Assembly: GCF_002532535.1 (NCBI RefSeq)
Contig: NZ_NQWI01000047.1
Coordinates: 1 to 37,642, forward strand
Direction of reading: 5' to 3'
From: Candidatus Viridilinea mediisalina
GTDB taxonomy: Bacteria; Chloroflexota; Chloroflexia; Chloroflexales; Chloroflexaceae
Length of the DNA stretch: 37,642 nucleotides
A program made the position numbers and the translations under genes. The notes under the pieces are model-generated. The model saw only the letters and a list, made by a program, of their open reading frames with translations, was not told the DNA's origin and did no database searches. This document shows, piece after piece, positions 8,128-16,687 of this stretch; position 1 is the stretch's first letter, and the number at the start of each line of letters is the position of its first letter.

Positions 8128-8180
8128 GTAGAGCCGCCCCAGCGGGGCGGCTTCGCTTTGCCCCAGCGGGGCGGCTCTAC
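8128..8180. terminator. Large GC-rich hairpin at the ribF 3' end
   Basis: GTAGAGCCGCCCC at 8128-8140 pairs with GGGGCGGCTCTAC at 8168-8180, and each arm also holds its own CCCCAGCGGGG palindrome. The ribF stop codon lies inside the right arm. It may terminate or stabilise the ribF transcript; no T-tract is present. Confidence 0.5.
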
Positions 8181-9091
8181 AAGAGCATCTGCGCGTGGCT
8201 TACATCCTGCTTGATCTGCTTGACGAGAGCCTCAATGTTGGGGAATTTTTGTTCGCCGCGCAGGTGGGCATGAAATTCAAGGCGTAGGGTTTGACCATAG
8301 AGGTCACCACTCCAATTGAGCAGGTAGGCTTCAACTGTGCGACGCAGGCCATCAAAGGTGGGGCGCACCCCGATGTTGGTGACGGCGGGAATGTCGGTGC
8401 CGTCTAGGATGGCATGGCAGGCATAGACCCCATCGGCAGGCAAGATCTGCTCTGGGGGGAGCGCAAGATTCGCCGTGGGGAAGCCAATCGTGCGCCCGCG
8501 CTGGTCGCCTTTGATCACGCGCCCGCACAGGCTGAAGGGGCGGCCCAGCAGCGTCATGACCTCGCCTACGGCACCGTGGGCGAGGAGGTCGCGGATGCGC
8601 GAAGAACTGACAGGTTGGTCGGCAGCGATCACCTTGCTGACTGTCCCCACAGCAAAGCCAAATTCCATGCCAATCAGCATCAGATTGGCCACATCACCCG
8701 CTCGCGCGCGGCCCATCGCAAAACCTTCGCCAACCCAGAGTTCGCGTAGTGGCTGCGCGGCCATAATCTGAGCCATATAGCTACTGGCGCTGGTCGCCAT
8801 TGTTTCACGCGTGAAGGGGGCAATAATCAGGCGGTTGGGATTATAGCCTGCAATGAGGTCAATCTTCTCAGCAAGGCTCGTGAGCAGACGAAGCGGTTGG
8901 TCGGGGCGCAGCACCGCATAGGGATGGGGCTCCCATGTGAGTACGGCGCTGATCAAGCCAAGGGCGGCGGCCCGTTCTATCGTTGTTGTGATCAGGCGCT
9001 GATGGCCAAGGTGAAGTCCATCAAATTTGCCCATCGTTAGCACCGCAGGGCGGGCAAGACTATCTGGTGTAAGGGCGCGGACAATTTCCAC
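8177..9091 (-). CDS. ribF: Bifunctional riboflavin kinase / FAD synthetase
   Basis: A 304-residue protein of standard RibF length that turns riboflavin into FMN and FMN into FAD. The N-terminal adenylyltransferase domain shows the nucleotidyl-transferase motif TMGKFDGLHLGHQRLI, then VLTWEPHP, the VGEGFAMGRARAGDV segment and SSSRIRDLLAHGAV. The C-terminal kinase domain has GRVIKGDQRGRTIGFPTANL and VTNIGVRPTFDG, with the metal-binding Thr and Asn of PTAN. The start is GTG at 9091, with GGAGA seven bases upstream. It is a single gene without the usual truB or rpsO neighbours. I saw no FMN riboswitch upstream, only repeats. Confidence 0.95.
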   Translation of the reverse strand: MEIVRALTPDSLARPAVLTMGKFDGLHLGHQRLITTTIERAAALGLISAVLTWEPHPYAVLRPDQPLRLLTSLAEKIDLIAGYNPNRLIIAPFTRETMATSASSYMAQIMAAQPLRELWVGEGFAMGRARAGDVANLMLIGMEFGFAVGTVSKVIAADQPVSSSRIRDLLAHGAVGEVMTLLGRPFSLCGRVIKGDQRGRTIGFPTANLALPPEQILPADGVYACHAILDGTDIPAVTNIGVRPTFDGLRRTVEAYLLNWSGDLYGQTLRLEFHAHLRGEQKFPNIEALVKQIKQDVSHAQMLL

Positions 9092-9135
9092 TGCTACTCT
9101 CCGGGTGGCAATTCTGGTGCGTAGTGTACCATACT

Positions 9136-9194
9136 AGAGGAACAGAGGAACAGTTGAACGGAGGAACAGTTGAACAGTTGAACAGTTGAACAGG
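9136..9194 (+). repeat. Tandem GAGGAACAG / TTGAACAG repeat
   Basis: A run of short units, GAGGAACAG alternating with TTGAACAG, including three consecutive AACAGTTG copies. It is related to the GTTCCTCC run at 12144-12176. It forms the first part of the roughly 380-bp gap between ribF and dhaL, where no gene is seen. Confidence 0.75.
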
Positions 9195-9227
9195 GTGCGG
9201 TAGCCACGGTGATTGCCTTGCCACAAA

Positions 9228-9309
9228 CATCTCTGTGTTCTCTGTGTCTCTGTGGTGAAAACCTCTGGATCTCTCCTGCGGTGAAAACCTCTGGATCTCT
9301 CCTGCGTGG
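9228..9309 (+). repeat. CTCTGTG-type repeat with 26-bp direct duplication
   Basis: TCTCTGTGTTCTCTGTGTCT leads into two exact 26-bp copies (9254-9279 and 9280-9305) beginning GGTGAAAACCTCTGGATCTC. A close relative lies at 20262-20336. After it, a TATAAT at 9336-9341 may serve dhaL, but no good -35 element precedes it. Confidence 0.75.
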
Positions 9310-9473
9310 AATCATTACGTTGTGCCTCCCGTGTGTATAATGGGGGATAGCTAGACCATAGGGGCATAACAGGAGAGGCGTGTGTGTGTCTGCAACCCCG
9401 CAGACTCCGGTTGTGCCGTTCTGCGCGAACCGATGAAGTATAAAATGTACCAGCATATCGTGTTGGATGGGCT

Positions 9474-10100
9474 ATGATCACAACCACTGCAATGCTTCGT
9501 AATTGGCTACGCCATGCCGCTGCGCTCATCCATGAACATCGTGAATTGTTGACTGAACTCGATTGCACCCTGGGAGATGGCGACCATGGCCTCAACCTTG
9601 ATCGGGGCTTTGTGGCAATTGTTGGAACGCTTACGCATGACACAGAGATGTCGGCAGATAAGGTGCTGCATGAGGCGGGGATTCGCCTGATTGCCAACGT
9701 GGGTGGGGCGAGTGGTTCACTCTATGCCGCTGCCTTCTGTTCAGCCGCACAGGCAGTGGCGGGCCACCAGAGCTTGCAGGCAGCCGATGTTTTGACGCTG
9801 ATGCGTGCCTTCCGCGATGGTATTAGCACGCTTGGGAGTGCCAAGGCGGGAGATAAGACCATGCTCGATGCGCTGAATCCAGCAGTGACGACGCTCGATA
9901 CAGCTCTTATGCGTGGGCGTACGCTCAGTGCTGCGTTACATAGCGCAGCGGCAGCGGCCCAAGCGGGGGCTGCTGCAACGATGCCCCTGGTAGCTCGCCG
10001 TGGACGTGCTGTCTATGTGGGCGAACATGCCCGTGGCCACCAAGACCCCGGCGCAACTTCAGCAGCACTGCTTGTCTTGGCCTTTGCTGAGGTGATGTAG
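9474..10100 (+). CDS. dhaL: Dihydroxyacetone kinase subunit L-like protein (DhaL)
   Basis: A 208-residue protein matching the ADP/ATP-binding DhaL (DAK2) subunit. The Mg/nucleotide loop is LGDGDHGLNLDRG, with the conserved aspartates. NVGGASGSLYAAAFCSAAQA, GDKTMLDALNPA and HQDPGATSAALL follow in the family order. In known systems DhaL works with the substrate-binding DhaK, phosphorylated by ATP or the PTS protein DhaM. Neither dhaK nor dhaM is beside it here, so it is an orphan in this window, and its partner must be elsewhere or absent. The ATG at 9474 has only a weak GGATGG upstream. The 3' end is followed at once by a family A repeat. Confidence 0.88.
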   Translation: MITTTAMLRNWLRHAAALIHEHRELLTELDCTLGDGDHGLNLDRGFVAIVGTLTHDTEMSADKVLHEAGIRLIANVGGASGSLYAAAFCSAAQAVAGHQSLQAADVLTLMRAFRDGISTLGSAKAGDKTMLDALNPAVTTLDTALMRGRTLSAALHSAAAAAQAGAAATMPLVARRGRAVYVGEHARGHQDPGATSAALLVLAFAEVM

Positions 10101-10220
10101 GTTGCAGATTGTAGGTTGCAGATTGTAGGTTGCAGATTGTAGATTGTAGATTGTAGAACATAGCGTCCCAATGGGCTTTCGCGTTCTTGATGATGCGGCA
10201 TGTTCAAGGGTGATTGGTAT
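10101..10220 (+). repeat. Family A repeat element, expanded core
   Basis: The left end is replaced by extra GGTTGCAGATTGTA units, about six in total. Then come ATAGCGTCCCAATGGGCTTT, the CGCGTTCTTGATGATGCGGC block and a right end GGTAT at 10216-10220. It fills the whole gap between convergent dhaL and the VanW-family gene, and the stop codon of the latter touches its right edge. Confidence 0.85.
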
Positions 10221-12094
10221 CACCGTCCCGTTCCACGCACATAAATCGTTGGCCAGGGCTTAAACTCGGTGGGGAAGGTGTCTTGGGCAACAATTTGGCC
10301 ATTGTTGCTGATGGTGCGGTAGACCTCTACCCTAATGCCTGCAATCGCAACGTCGCTGCGCTGGAAGTAGCCCCGTGGCCTCGTTGGGTCGTCTATATAG
10401 ACCGGCTCGCGTGGTGGGGGGGTGTTGGCAAGCACGCGGTGGCTGTAGGTCACTGTGCGTCCGGTTGGTGGCCCATAGAGTGCTACGCTGAGCCGTTGGC
10501 GGGTGAGGTCTACATAACTCTCCATGAGCAACCACGCGCCGGTGTCGTTGCGGAAGCGCACATCGTTGTAGGGGGTGAAGATGGCCGCATCGAGCCCTGG
10601 TGGTTCGCCCAATTCTTCGTACCAGCGGATGCGGAAGGCGTGGGCATGGCGCTCACTAATGGGCAATCCGCCAAAGAAGGCCGCCCGAAAGACCGTTGTT
10701 GAGACTTGGCAAAGGCCGCCGCCCCACTCTTGTTGGGTGCGGTTGTCTACAATGGCTAAACCTTCAACAAAGCCGTTGGCTGCATCTACTGGGCCGAGTT
10801 GGGTGTTGAAGGAGAACTCGCCACCCGGCGGAATGAGGACGCCGTGCATACGGCGGGCTCCGGCGCGGATGTTGGTGATGCGGTAGGCTTCCGAGCGTGC
10901 AAAGGAACTCACGCCCACGCCTACCTGCTGGCTGATGCCCAGGCTTGCGAGGTTGCGCTCGGTGACGGGCGGCGGAATGGGTTTGATTGGCAGGTGCAGG
11001 CTGCGTTCGCTGCCCTGAATCGCTACGCTCACCGAGGCCAGCGCCTCGTCGCCATCAAGCCCGCGGCCCGGCTGCCCCGGCTGGGTGATCTGTAGGTTGC
11101 CGCCGTTCCAGGCGACCAGCGGGAGTGTGCCTTCTTCGCGTAGGGCTGCGGCGATGGGTTGTAGGGCGCTGCGGATTCCCGCCGGATCAAGGTTGACGAG
11201 GAATGAGGGCCGCCCATCGGCGGTTGTGATGGGCCGCAGGGTGAGCCATGTGGCAATCTGGGCGGGCGTCAACTCCCAACTGCACCCACGCGCCGCACAG
11301 GTACCCGTATCGCCGTAGAGCGTCACCGGGCCACTGAGTAAGAGGTGGAGTTCTTCTGCTACGGGGGCAATATCGCTATCGCGCACACTTGGTTCTAGCG
11401 TGCGGGTACGCAGTGCCAACGAGCGTGGTTCGAGGCGTTGCACCACCGCCGTTAGATCGGCGAGGGTCTCATCAATCAACACCTGCGTCCCCCATGCCTC
11501 CGTCTGCACCAGAACCTCCGGCCCCTCAAGGCGTAGATCGGCAGCGCGGGTTGGTTGCTCCACCTCAGCCGCAATGTGCAACAGGTAGCCCTGCATCACC
11601 GTCTGGTCTACCTCTAGGCGCAGGGGCAGATCAAAGCCCTGCTCCCAAACGGCCATCGCTCGCCGCAGATTGGTGAGCCGCTCATCGCCCCGTCCGAGCG
11701 CAAAGGCTTCGTGCAGGGCCGCATCCACCTGGAGGCGCAAGCCAAGCTCTGCGGCAGAAGGAGACCAGCGCTGCTCGCCATACTGCAACTCAACCGGATG
11801 GCGCAGAAACTCGCCATAGTTCCGTTCAAGTTGGGCTTGAGCCTGATCGAGACTCATGCCGCCGACGGCGATGCCGCGCACACTAATATTAGGATAAATG
11901 CGCCGCGCCAATTCCCGTTCTGCCAGCATAATGCTGAGTACTCCAACTAGCGCCACGAGGGCCACGAGGGTACCCAACACCAGCAGCCACTCCACAAGGC
12001 CACGGATGGGCCGCCAGCGCCGTCGTCGGCGTGGTGGCCTGGGAAGCTCTGCGAGCGCTTCGCTTAGGGCTTGTTGGTGGACTCTGCTTGACAT
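10220..12094 (-). CDS. VanW-family membrane-anchored protein with PG-binding domains
   Basis: A 624-residue protein. A basic, proline-rich cytoplasmic start (about 1-34) is followed by one transmembrane helix (about 35-58, LVEWLLVLGTLVALVALVGV). An extracytoplasmic region carries two copies of the YoaR-like putative peptidoglycan-binding domain (first at about 65-170, GIAVGGMSLDQAQAQLERNY; second about 225-370). The VanW domain is at about 400-545, with PPGGEFSFNTQLGPVDAANG and the hallmark EWGGGLCQVSTTVF. The final part is basic and may be a beta-rich domain. VanW proteins occur in vancomycin-resistance clusters, but their reaction is not settled. It stands alone, convergent with dhaL. No clear ribosome site precedes the ATG. 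Confidence 0.88.
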   Translation of the reverse strand: MSSRVHQQALSEALAELPRPPRRRRRWRPIRGLVEWLLVLGTLVALVALVGVLSIMLAERELARRIYPNISVRGIAVGGMSLDQAQAQLERNYGEFLRHPVELQYGEQRWSPSAAELGLRLQVDAALHEAFALGRGDERLTNLRRAMAVWEQGFDLPLRLEVDQTVMQGYLLHIAAEVEQPTRAADLRLEGPEVLVQTEAWGTQVLIDETLADLTAVVQRLEPRSLALRTRTLEPSVRDSDIAPVAEELHLLLSGPVTLYGDTGTCAARGCSWELTPAQIATWLTLRPITTADGRPSFLVNLDPAGIRSALQPIAAALREEGTLPLVAWNGGNLQITQPGQPGRGLDGDEALASVSVAIQGSERSLHLPIKPIPPPVTERNLASLGISQQVGVGVSSFARSEAYRITNIRAGARRMHGVLIPPGGEFSFNTQLGPVDAANGFVEGLAIVDNRTQQEWGGGLCQVSTTVFRAAFFGGLPISERHAHAFRIRWYEELGEPPGLDAAIFTPYNDVRFRNDTGAWLLMESYVDLTRQRLSVALYGPPTGRTVTYSHRVLANTPPPREPVYIDDPTRPRGYFQRSDVAIAGIRVEVYRTISNNGQIVAQDTFPTEFKPWPTIYVRGTGR

Positions 12095-12100
12095 GGGGGT

Positions 12101-12176
12101 CTAGGAAATAGGAAACTAGGAAATAGAAAATAGGCAGTGTGGTGCCGTTCCTCCGTTCCTCCGTTCCTCCGTTCCT
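12101..12176 (+). repeat. Low-complexity TAGGAAA and GTTCCTCC tandem repeats
   Basis: 12101-12137 is a degenerate run of TAGGAAA-type heptamers, related to the perfect TAGGAAG array at 37560. 12144-12176 is a run of CCGTTCCT octamers. Together they fill the gap between the Nudix gene and the VanW-family gene. Confidence 0.8.
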
Positions 12177-12667
12177 CACGATCGGCGCGCAAAAAAGCGG
12201 TGAACCATCTCGGTATGTAGGGGGAAGGCCAACTCAGTTGGTGCGGTCAGAACAAGGCGAGTGGCCGCTTCGCGGTTGGGGCGGAAGGGGGGCAGATCGG
12301 CGGCGTGGAGCTGTGGCCCCAGGCCAAAGACGAGCAGGTAGCCATCAGGGGTGCTACGGGTTCCAAAATCGGTCATCTGGTCGGGCGTAACCGTCACACC
12401 AGCCTCTTCGCGTAACTCGCGGGCAGCAGCCTGTTGCCACTGTTCTTGGAGTTCGATAAAGCCCCCCGGCAGCGAGAGTTGGCCTTGGCGCGGCGCAGCG
12501 GCGCGGCGGATGACCAACAGCCCATCGTCAACCGGCTGGAGGACGAGTACTACCGGCAAGGGATTGCGGTAGGTGGTACTGCCACAGTTGGCACAGACCC
12601 GCGGCCAGCGTTGACCGTCGAGAAAAGGGTGACCACAAAACGAACAGTAGCTATGCTGGCGATACAT
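12176..12667 (-). CDS. Nudix hydrolase with zinc ribbon (NudC-like)
   Basis: About 163 residues. An N-terminal zinc ribbon has two Cys pairs (YCSFCG and VCANCG). The Nudix fold carries a complete Nudix box, from LPGGFIELQEQWQQAAARE through LREEAGV, giving the G-x5-E-x7-REUxEEXGU pattern with all catalytic acids. The zinc ribbon plus Nudix layout recalls NADH pyrophosphatase, but the SQPWPFPxS motif of NudC is not present, so another nucleoside-diphosphate derivative may be the substrate. The start at 12667 (MYRQHSYCSFCGH) has GGAG nine bases upstream; in-frame ATGs at 12682 and 12748 would only add unstructured residues. Confidence 0.85.
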   Translation of the reverse strand: MYRQHSYCSFCGHPFLDGQRWPRVCANCGSTTYRNPLPVVLVLQPVDDGLLVIRRAAAPRQGQLSLPGGFIELQEQWQQAAARELREEAGVTVTPDQMTDFGTRSTPDGYLLVFGLGPQLHAADLPPFRPNREAATRLVLTAPTELAFPLHTEMVHRFFARRS

Positions 12668-12750
12668 GGGACTGGGCTCCATAACGTGTAGGCAGACAGA
12701 TGAATTGCGTTGATTATACGCTATCTTGGGGCTCTTTGTTGGGTGCATGC

Positions 12751-12769
12751 GCGGGAACTATGTTCCCGC
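12751..12769. repeat. Short palindrome GCGGGAAC/GTTCCCGC
   Basis: An 8-3-8 inverted repeat between divergent genes. It resembles the palindromes at 192-214 and 32960-32994. The rest of the 12668-12959 gap holds a GGGGGAGGCGAAGCCTGCCC block (about 12884-12921) shared with 21573-21618; I see nothing else there. Confidence 0.5.
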
Positions 12770-12959
12770 ACGCCCCCTTATGACCTTTGGTTAAGAGCTT
12801 GCTACCGAGGTTAAAGAAACCTTATCGAACGATTCCCTAACCCGCATGCTACAGTGACCGCGAGTTATCCTTACGTGAGAGGTTGGGGGAGGCGAAGCCT
12901 GCCCAAAAAAACTCTTTTTGTTCGGTGCCGTGAGGCGAAGCCTTGTCTAAGGTGTTATT

Positions 12960-15254
12960 GTGAAGCGTATTCTCATTGTTCATAATGGTGATGGCACGGG
13001 CACGCAGACGGTTACGCTGCTCGATCAGCAGATTGAGGTGCGCCGGGTGGGGTGTGCTGGCGATCCGGCACGGGCTCGTGAGCTGATTCGTGCTGCTGAC
13101 GGGATGCTGGATGCGATTGCCCTTGAGGGGTTGCCCGCCCGCTTGCGGCTTGGCCATGCGCTGCGGGCCTATCCACTTGGCCAAGAGTTGGTCGCGGCGG
13201 CTCAGCAGACGCCTGTGGTGGATGGTTCGGGTGCCCGTGCGATGCTGGAACGCTGGGCGGTCACGCTGGCCGACCGTGCCCAGCCCGGGATTTTTGCCCA
13301 AAAACGGGTGCTGATGGTGCCCGGCTTGAACCATGAGGGGCTGGGGCAGGCACTAGGACGGCGTAGTGCCACGGTGCGCTATGCCGACCCCATGCTCTAC
13401 TTTGGGGTTCCGGGGCTGCCGGGTGTGGGCAGTCGCCCGATGCTCGATAGCCTCGCCGGGCCAACTCTGGAGCGCATGCGTGAGTTTCATGTGGGCCAAT
13501 TGCTGCGCCCCTACCCCAAAACCCGAGGGACCGCCTCGCCCGCCTTCCGCTGGGCCGATCTGCTTGCTGGCGATATGCGGATGATCCGCGATTGGGCTCC
13601 TTTGAACCTGAAACGGAAGATCGTGGTGGTTGAATCGGCTCTGCCCGACGATCTCACCGATCTGCGCCATCGCGGTACGTCGCTGGTGGTTACGCTCTAC
13701 GATGCGCTCTTCACGAAGAGTGTGGGTTGGCGCTGGTCGGCGGCGGCGGTTGAGGCGCTGCTGGTGGCGTTGCGTCCCGATCCGACTGCGCCACTGAGTG
13801 AGGACACTTACCTCGATCTTTTGGCTCAACTCAATTGGACACCGCAGATTCATGCGCTGCAACCAGGCGAGGCGGGGATCAATCGCTATGCGTTTGTGAT
13901 TCATCCTTTGAACGCGGCTTTTATTCGCAAGCATAAGTGGTTTGCCTGGACCCGCAAGTTGCCCGATGGTCTGGTTGAGGCGGTGGCGGCCCAGTTTCCA
14001 CCGCTCTACTTTGGGGCAATTCGCGGCGGTGTGTCGGTGGCTACCGGCCAGCGCATTGAGGGCCACCTGATCAGTTTGGGGGCGACGCCGCGCCAGATGA
14101 TGCGCCATGATGAGCGCTTTACTTATAAGCGGCTCAATGTGGCTGCCCGTATGGCCGAACGGATCGGGGCGCGCATTATGGGCCTCGGTGCTTTTACGAG
14201 TGTGGTGGGCGATGCTGGCATTACGGTTGCCCACGAGGCTGATATTGCGATCACGAGTGGCAATAGCCTTACGGTGGCTGCGACGCTCGAAGCGGCCAAG
14301 CAGGCGGTACTCAAGATGGGGGCCACCGATCTTGCCCGTGGGCGTGCGATGGTGATTGGGGCCACCGGCTCGATTGGGGCCGTCTGTGCGCGCCTCTTGG
14401 CGCAGGCGATAGGTGATGTTGCCCTTGTTTCGATTGAACCCGAAAAGCTGATTGCGCTCAAACGGCTGATTGAGGGCGAAACCCCTGGCGCGAAGGTGAC
14501 GATTGCGACCCAAGCTGAAGATTTGGTGGAGGATTGTGATCTGATTGTGACGGCGACCTCGGCGTTTGGGCAACGCATTATTGATATTAGCCGCTGTAAG
14601 CCCGGTGCGGTCATCTGCGATGTTGCCCGTCCGCCCGATATTAGCCCGGCTGAAGCGGCTCTGCGCCCTGATGTGCTGGTGATCGAAAGCGGCGAGGTGC
14701 GGATTCCGGGCCTTGATGATGTGGGCCTCGATATTGGCTTGCCCCGTGGGACCGTCTATGCCTGTTTGGGTGAAACGGCGCTGTTGGCGATGGATGGCCG
14801 TTTTGAGGATTATACGCTGGGGCGCAACATTTCAATGGAGCGCGTCAAGGAGATCTACCGCCTCTTTCGGAAGCACGGCTTCCAACTGGCCCCGTTGCGC
14901 TCCTTCGACAAGTATGTGACCGATGAGGATGCCGCGCAGCGCCGCGCCATCGCCGCCAAGCTGTTGGCCGATCCGGCCCTGCTGGCCAAAACCCGCGCTG
15001 AAGCGCGCGCTCAACTGGAACGCTTGCCCCGCATGGCCAAGGGTGTCCGTGAATCGCCCTTCGCTGAAGTCCAACGCAACCTGCGTGAATTCGCCACCCG
15101 CGCCTTTGTTGGGCTGACTGGGCGTACACGCCCGCCTAATCCGTCAACCCAACCCGAAGAGGAGGTTCGAGGAAGACCTCGGCGCAACCCCCGCGCACCC
15201 CGCTGGCTAGTGTTGATGCTGCGTGGTTGCATATGGACGAGCCGAACAATTTGA
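12960..15254 (+). CDS. Acyl-ACP reductase-like dehydrogenase (AAR family) with long N-terminal extension
   Basis: A 764-residue protein. The C-terminal half (about 310-650) follows cyanobacterial long-chain acyl-ACP reductase, the fatty-aldehyde-forming enzyme, in order. It shows [45 protein letters not shown], the Rossmann turn [14 protein letters not shown] (from Gly467), then Cys602 in [20 protein letters not shown]. That position matches the acyl-thioester cysteine of [23 protein letters not shown] follows. The first 300 residues resemble extensions in proteins annotated as quinate/shikimate dehydrogenase. The start is GTG at 12960 with TAAGG upstream. The last 40-50 residues are low-complexity and overlap the next gene in another frame, so the true C-terminus is uncertain. 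With the WS/DGAT gene it forms a likely wax-ester pathway. Confidence 0.78.
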   Translation: MKRILIVHNGDGTGTQTVTLLDQQIEVRRVGCAGDPARARELIRAADGMLDAIALEGLPARLRLGHALRAYPLGQELVAAAQQTPVVDGSGARAMLERWAVTLADRAQPGIFAQKRVLMVPGLNHEGLGQALGRRSATVRYADPMLYFGVPGLPGVGSRPMLDSLAGPTLERMREFHVGQLLRPYPKTRGTASPAFRWADLLAGDMRMIRDWAPLNLKRKIVVVESALPDDLTDLRHRGTSLVVTLYDALFTKSVGWRWSAAAVEALLVALRPDPTAPLSEDTYLDLLAQLNWTPQIHALQPGEAGINRYAFVIHPLNAAFIRKHKWFAWTRKLPDGLVEAVAAQFPPLYFGAIRGGVSVATGQRIEGHLISLGATPRQMMRHDERFTYKRLNVAARMAERIGARIMGLGAFTSVVGDAGITVAHEADIAITSGNSLTVAATLEAAKQAVLKMGATDLARGRAMVIGATGSIGAVCARLLAQAIGDVALVSIEPEKLIALKRLIEGETPGAKVTIATQAEDLVEDCDLIVTATSAFGQRIIDISRCKPGAVICDVARPPDISPAEAALRPDVLVIESGEVRIPGLDDVGLDIGLPRGTVYACLGETALLAMDGRFEDYTLGRNISMERVKEIYRLFRKHGFQLAPLRSFDKYVTDEDAAQRRAIAAKLLADPALLAKTRAEARAQLERLPRMAKGVRESPFAEVQRNLREFATRAFVGLTGRTRPPNPSTQPEEEVRGRPRRNPRAPRWLVLMLRGCIWTSRTI

Positions 15255-16543
15255 TGGTGATTACGATTGCGCTGCTCTTTGATCAGCGTCTCGATTACCA
15301 GCAACTGCGTGCAACTGTCGAAGATCGGCTCTTGCCCTTTGAGCGCTTTCGCCAACGCATCGTCCATCAGCGCGACCAGAAGCCCCACTGGGAACTCGAT
15401 CCGCGCTTTATGCTCGCAGCCCATCTGCATCGCTATGGGCTGCCTGGCGCTGGCGGGGACGCGGAGTTGCGCGAGTTGCTGGGCGAACTGATCAGCACTC
15501 CGCTCGATCCGACCCGCCCGCTCTGGAAGTTTTTCCTGATTGAACACTATGGCGATGGCTGTGCCCTTGTGTTACGGATTCACCACTGTATGGCCGATGG
15601 TATGGCGCTGATTGCCATCTTCAATGCCTTTCTTGATCAGCCAATTAGTGACCAAGTAACCACGAGTCTCGCGCCTGCCAGCGAGCCAGCGTCTGGCCCC
15701 TTTACCCAGGCGGTCGAGACGATCAGCACCGCGTTGCGTACCACCGAGCAGATTGTGCAGCGCGGCTGGGGCTGGATCAGCCATCCCGAACGGGCCATCA
15801 GCCTCTTGGGCAGCGGTGCGGCGGTGTTGACCAAGCTGGCCCTGATGGGGCGGGACGCCGACAGTATGCTCAAAGGCGAACTCTGCGGCCTCAAACGTGC
15901 CGCTTGGTCCGAGACGGTGGCCCTCAGTGAGATCAAGGCGCTTGGCAAGCACCTTGGCGGCACAGTGAACGATGTGATTCTCACGGCCATCAGCGGGGCC
16001 TTGCGCCGCTACATGGCGGCCCATGGGGCCAGTATTAGCCCACGAGGGCTGCGAGCCGTGGTGCCAGTGAACCTGCTGCCGCCAGGGGCAACCTCCAATG
16101 GCGGCAACAATTTTGGCTTGGTCTATGTGACCCTGCCGGTCTGCACTGACGATCCGGTGGAGCGCATGGCGCGGCTGCGGCGCGAAATGGACGCGATCAA
16201 GGCTTCACCCGAAGCCTACATCGGCTATGGGGTGATTAGTATCTTGGGCAACCTGCCTGCCGACGTGGAGCAGACGCTGCTCAGTTCACTGAGCGACATG
16301 GCGAGCATGGTGATCACCAATGTACCCGGGCCGCGTGAGACCAATACGTTCATGGGCCACCCGGTGGCCCGCGCTATGTTCTGGGTTCCCGAATCGAGCA
16401 AACTCAGCCTGGGCATCAGTATCCTGAGCTACGCGGGCAAGGTGCAGGTCGCGGTGGTGGCTGATGCGAACGTGATGCCCGATCCAGAGGCTTTGGGTGC
16501 GGCGGTGGATGCCGAATTTGCTGAGTTGTTTACTTTGCTATAA
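15203..16543 (+). CDS. WS/DGAT wax ester synthase / acyltransferase
   Basis: Bifunctional wax ester synthase/diacylglycerol acyltransferase family. The active-site motif HHCMADG (HHxxxDG) is complete. [57 protein letters not shown] and ITNVPGPRE follow the family closely. The conserved N-terminus, [20 protein letters not shown], is encoded from 15203, but the only conventional in-frame start is TTG at 15227, which drops the first strand. The frame is open back to 15140 without ATG, GTG or TTG. I therefore start at the CTG (447 codons) and flag three options: a CTG start, a -1 frameshift from the upstream gene, or a base error. It transfers acyl groups from acyl-CoA to fatty alcohol (wax ester) or diacylglycerol. 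Confidence 0.85.
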   Translation: MASVDAAWLHMDEPNNLMVITIALLFDQRLDYQQLRATVEDRLLPFERFRQRIVHQRDQKPHWELDPRFMLAAHLHRYGLPGAGGDAELRELLGELISTPLDPTRPLWKFFLIEHYGDGCALVLRIHHCMADGMALIAIFNAFLDQPISDQVTTSLAPASEPASGPFTQAVETISTALRTTEQIVQRGWGWISHPERAISLLGSGAAVLTKLALMGRDADSMLKGELCGLKRAAWSETVALSEIKALGKHLGGTVNDVILTAISGALRRYMAAHGASISPRGLRAVVPVNLLPPGATSNGGNNFGLVYVTLPVCTDDPVERMARLRREMDAIKASPEAYIGYGVISILGNLPADVEQTLLSSLSDMASMVITNVPGPRETNTFMGHPVARAMFWVPESSKLSLGISILSYAGKVQVAVVADANVMPDPEALGAAVDAEFAELFTLL

Positions 16544-16570
16544 GGGTGTGTGAGGGAACCAGGTTTCCTC

Positions 16571-16673
16571 AGAAGCTATCTGAAAAGCTAGTGGGCACGC
16601 GTTGGAGTGCCGGCTTTAGCCGGCTAAAGCCGGCACTCCAACGCCAGTTCATAGAATGTTCAGACAGCCTCTC
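16571..16673 (+). repeat. MITE-like family B element
   Basis: AGAAGCTATCTGAAAAGCTA begins the element. The GGAGTGCCGGCTTTAGCC palindrome is in the middle, and ATGTTCAGACAGCCTCTC is at the right. It sits in the convergent gap between the wax ester synthase and the P-type ATPase and may act as a terminator for both. Confidence 0.85.
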
Positions 16674-16687
16674 ACACACCCTACCCG

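Noticed and set aside
9092-9200. FMN riboswitch upstream of ribF
   Set aside because: The conserved RFN-element segments (AGGGGCAGGGTG-like blocks) are not present. The leader holds only AACAGTTG repeats.
13353-14573. 406-codon open frame on the minus strand
   Set aside because: It lies entirely antisense to the acyl-ACP-reductase-like gene, has a repetitive Arg/His/Asn-rich translation and shows no family motifs. It is a shadow of codon bias.
15183-15195. Programmed -1 slippery site (CAACCCC) joining the reductase and synthase frames
   Set aside because: The heptamer fits the X-XXY-YYZ rule only in its second half, and I could not identify a supporting pseudoknot. Kept only as one option in the finding, not as a feature.
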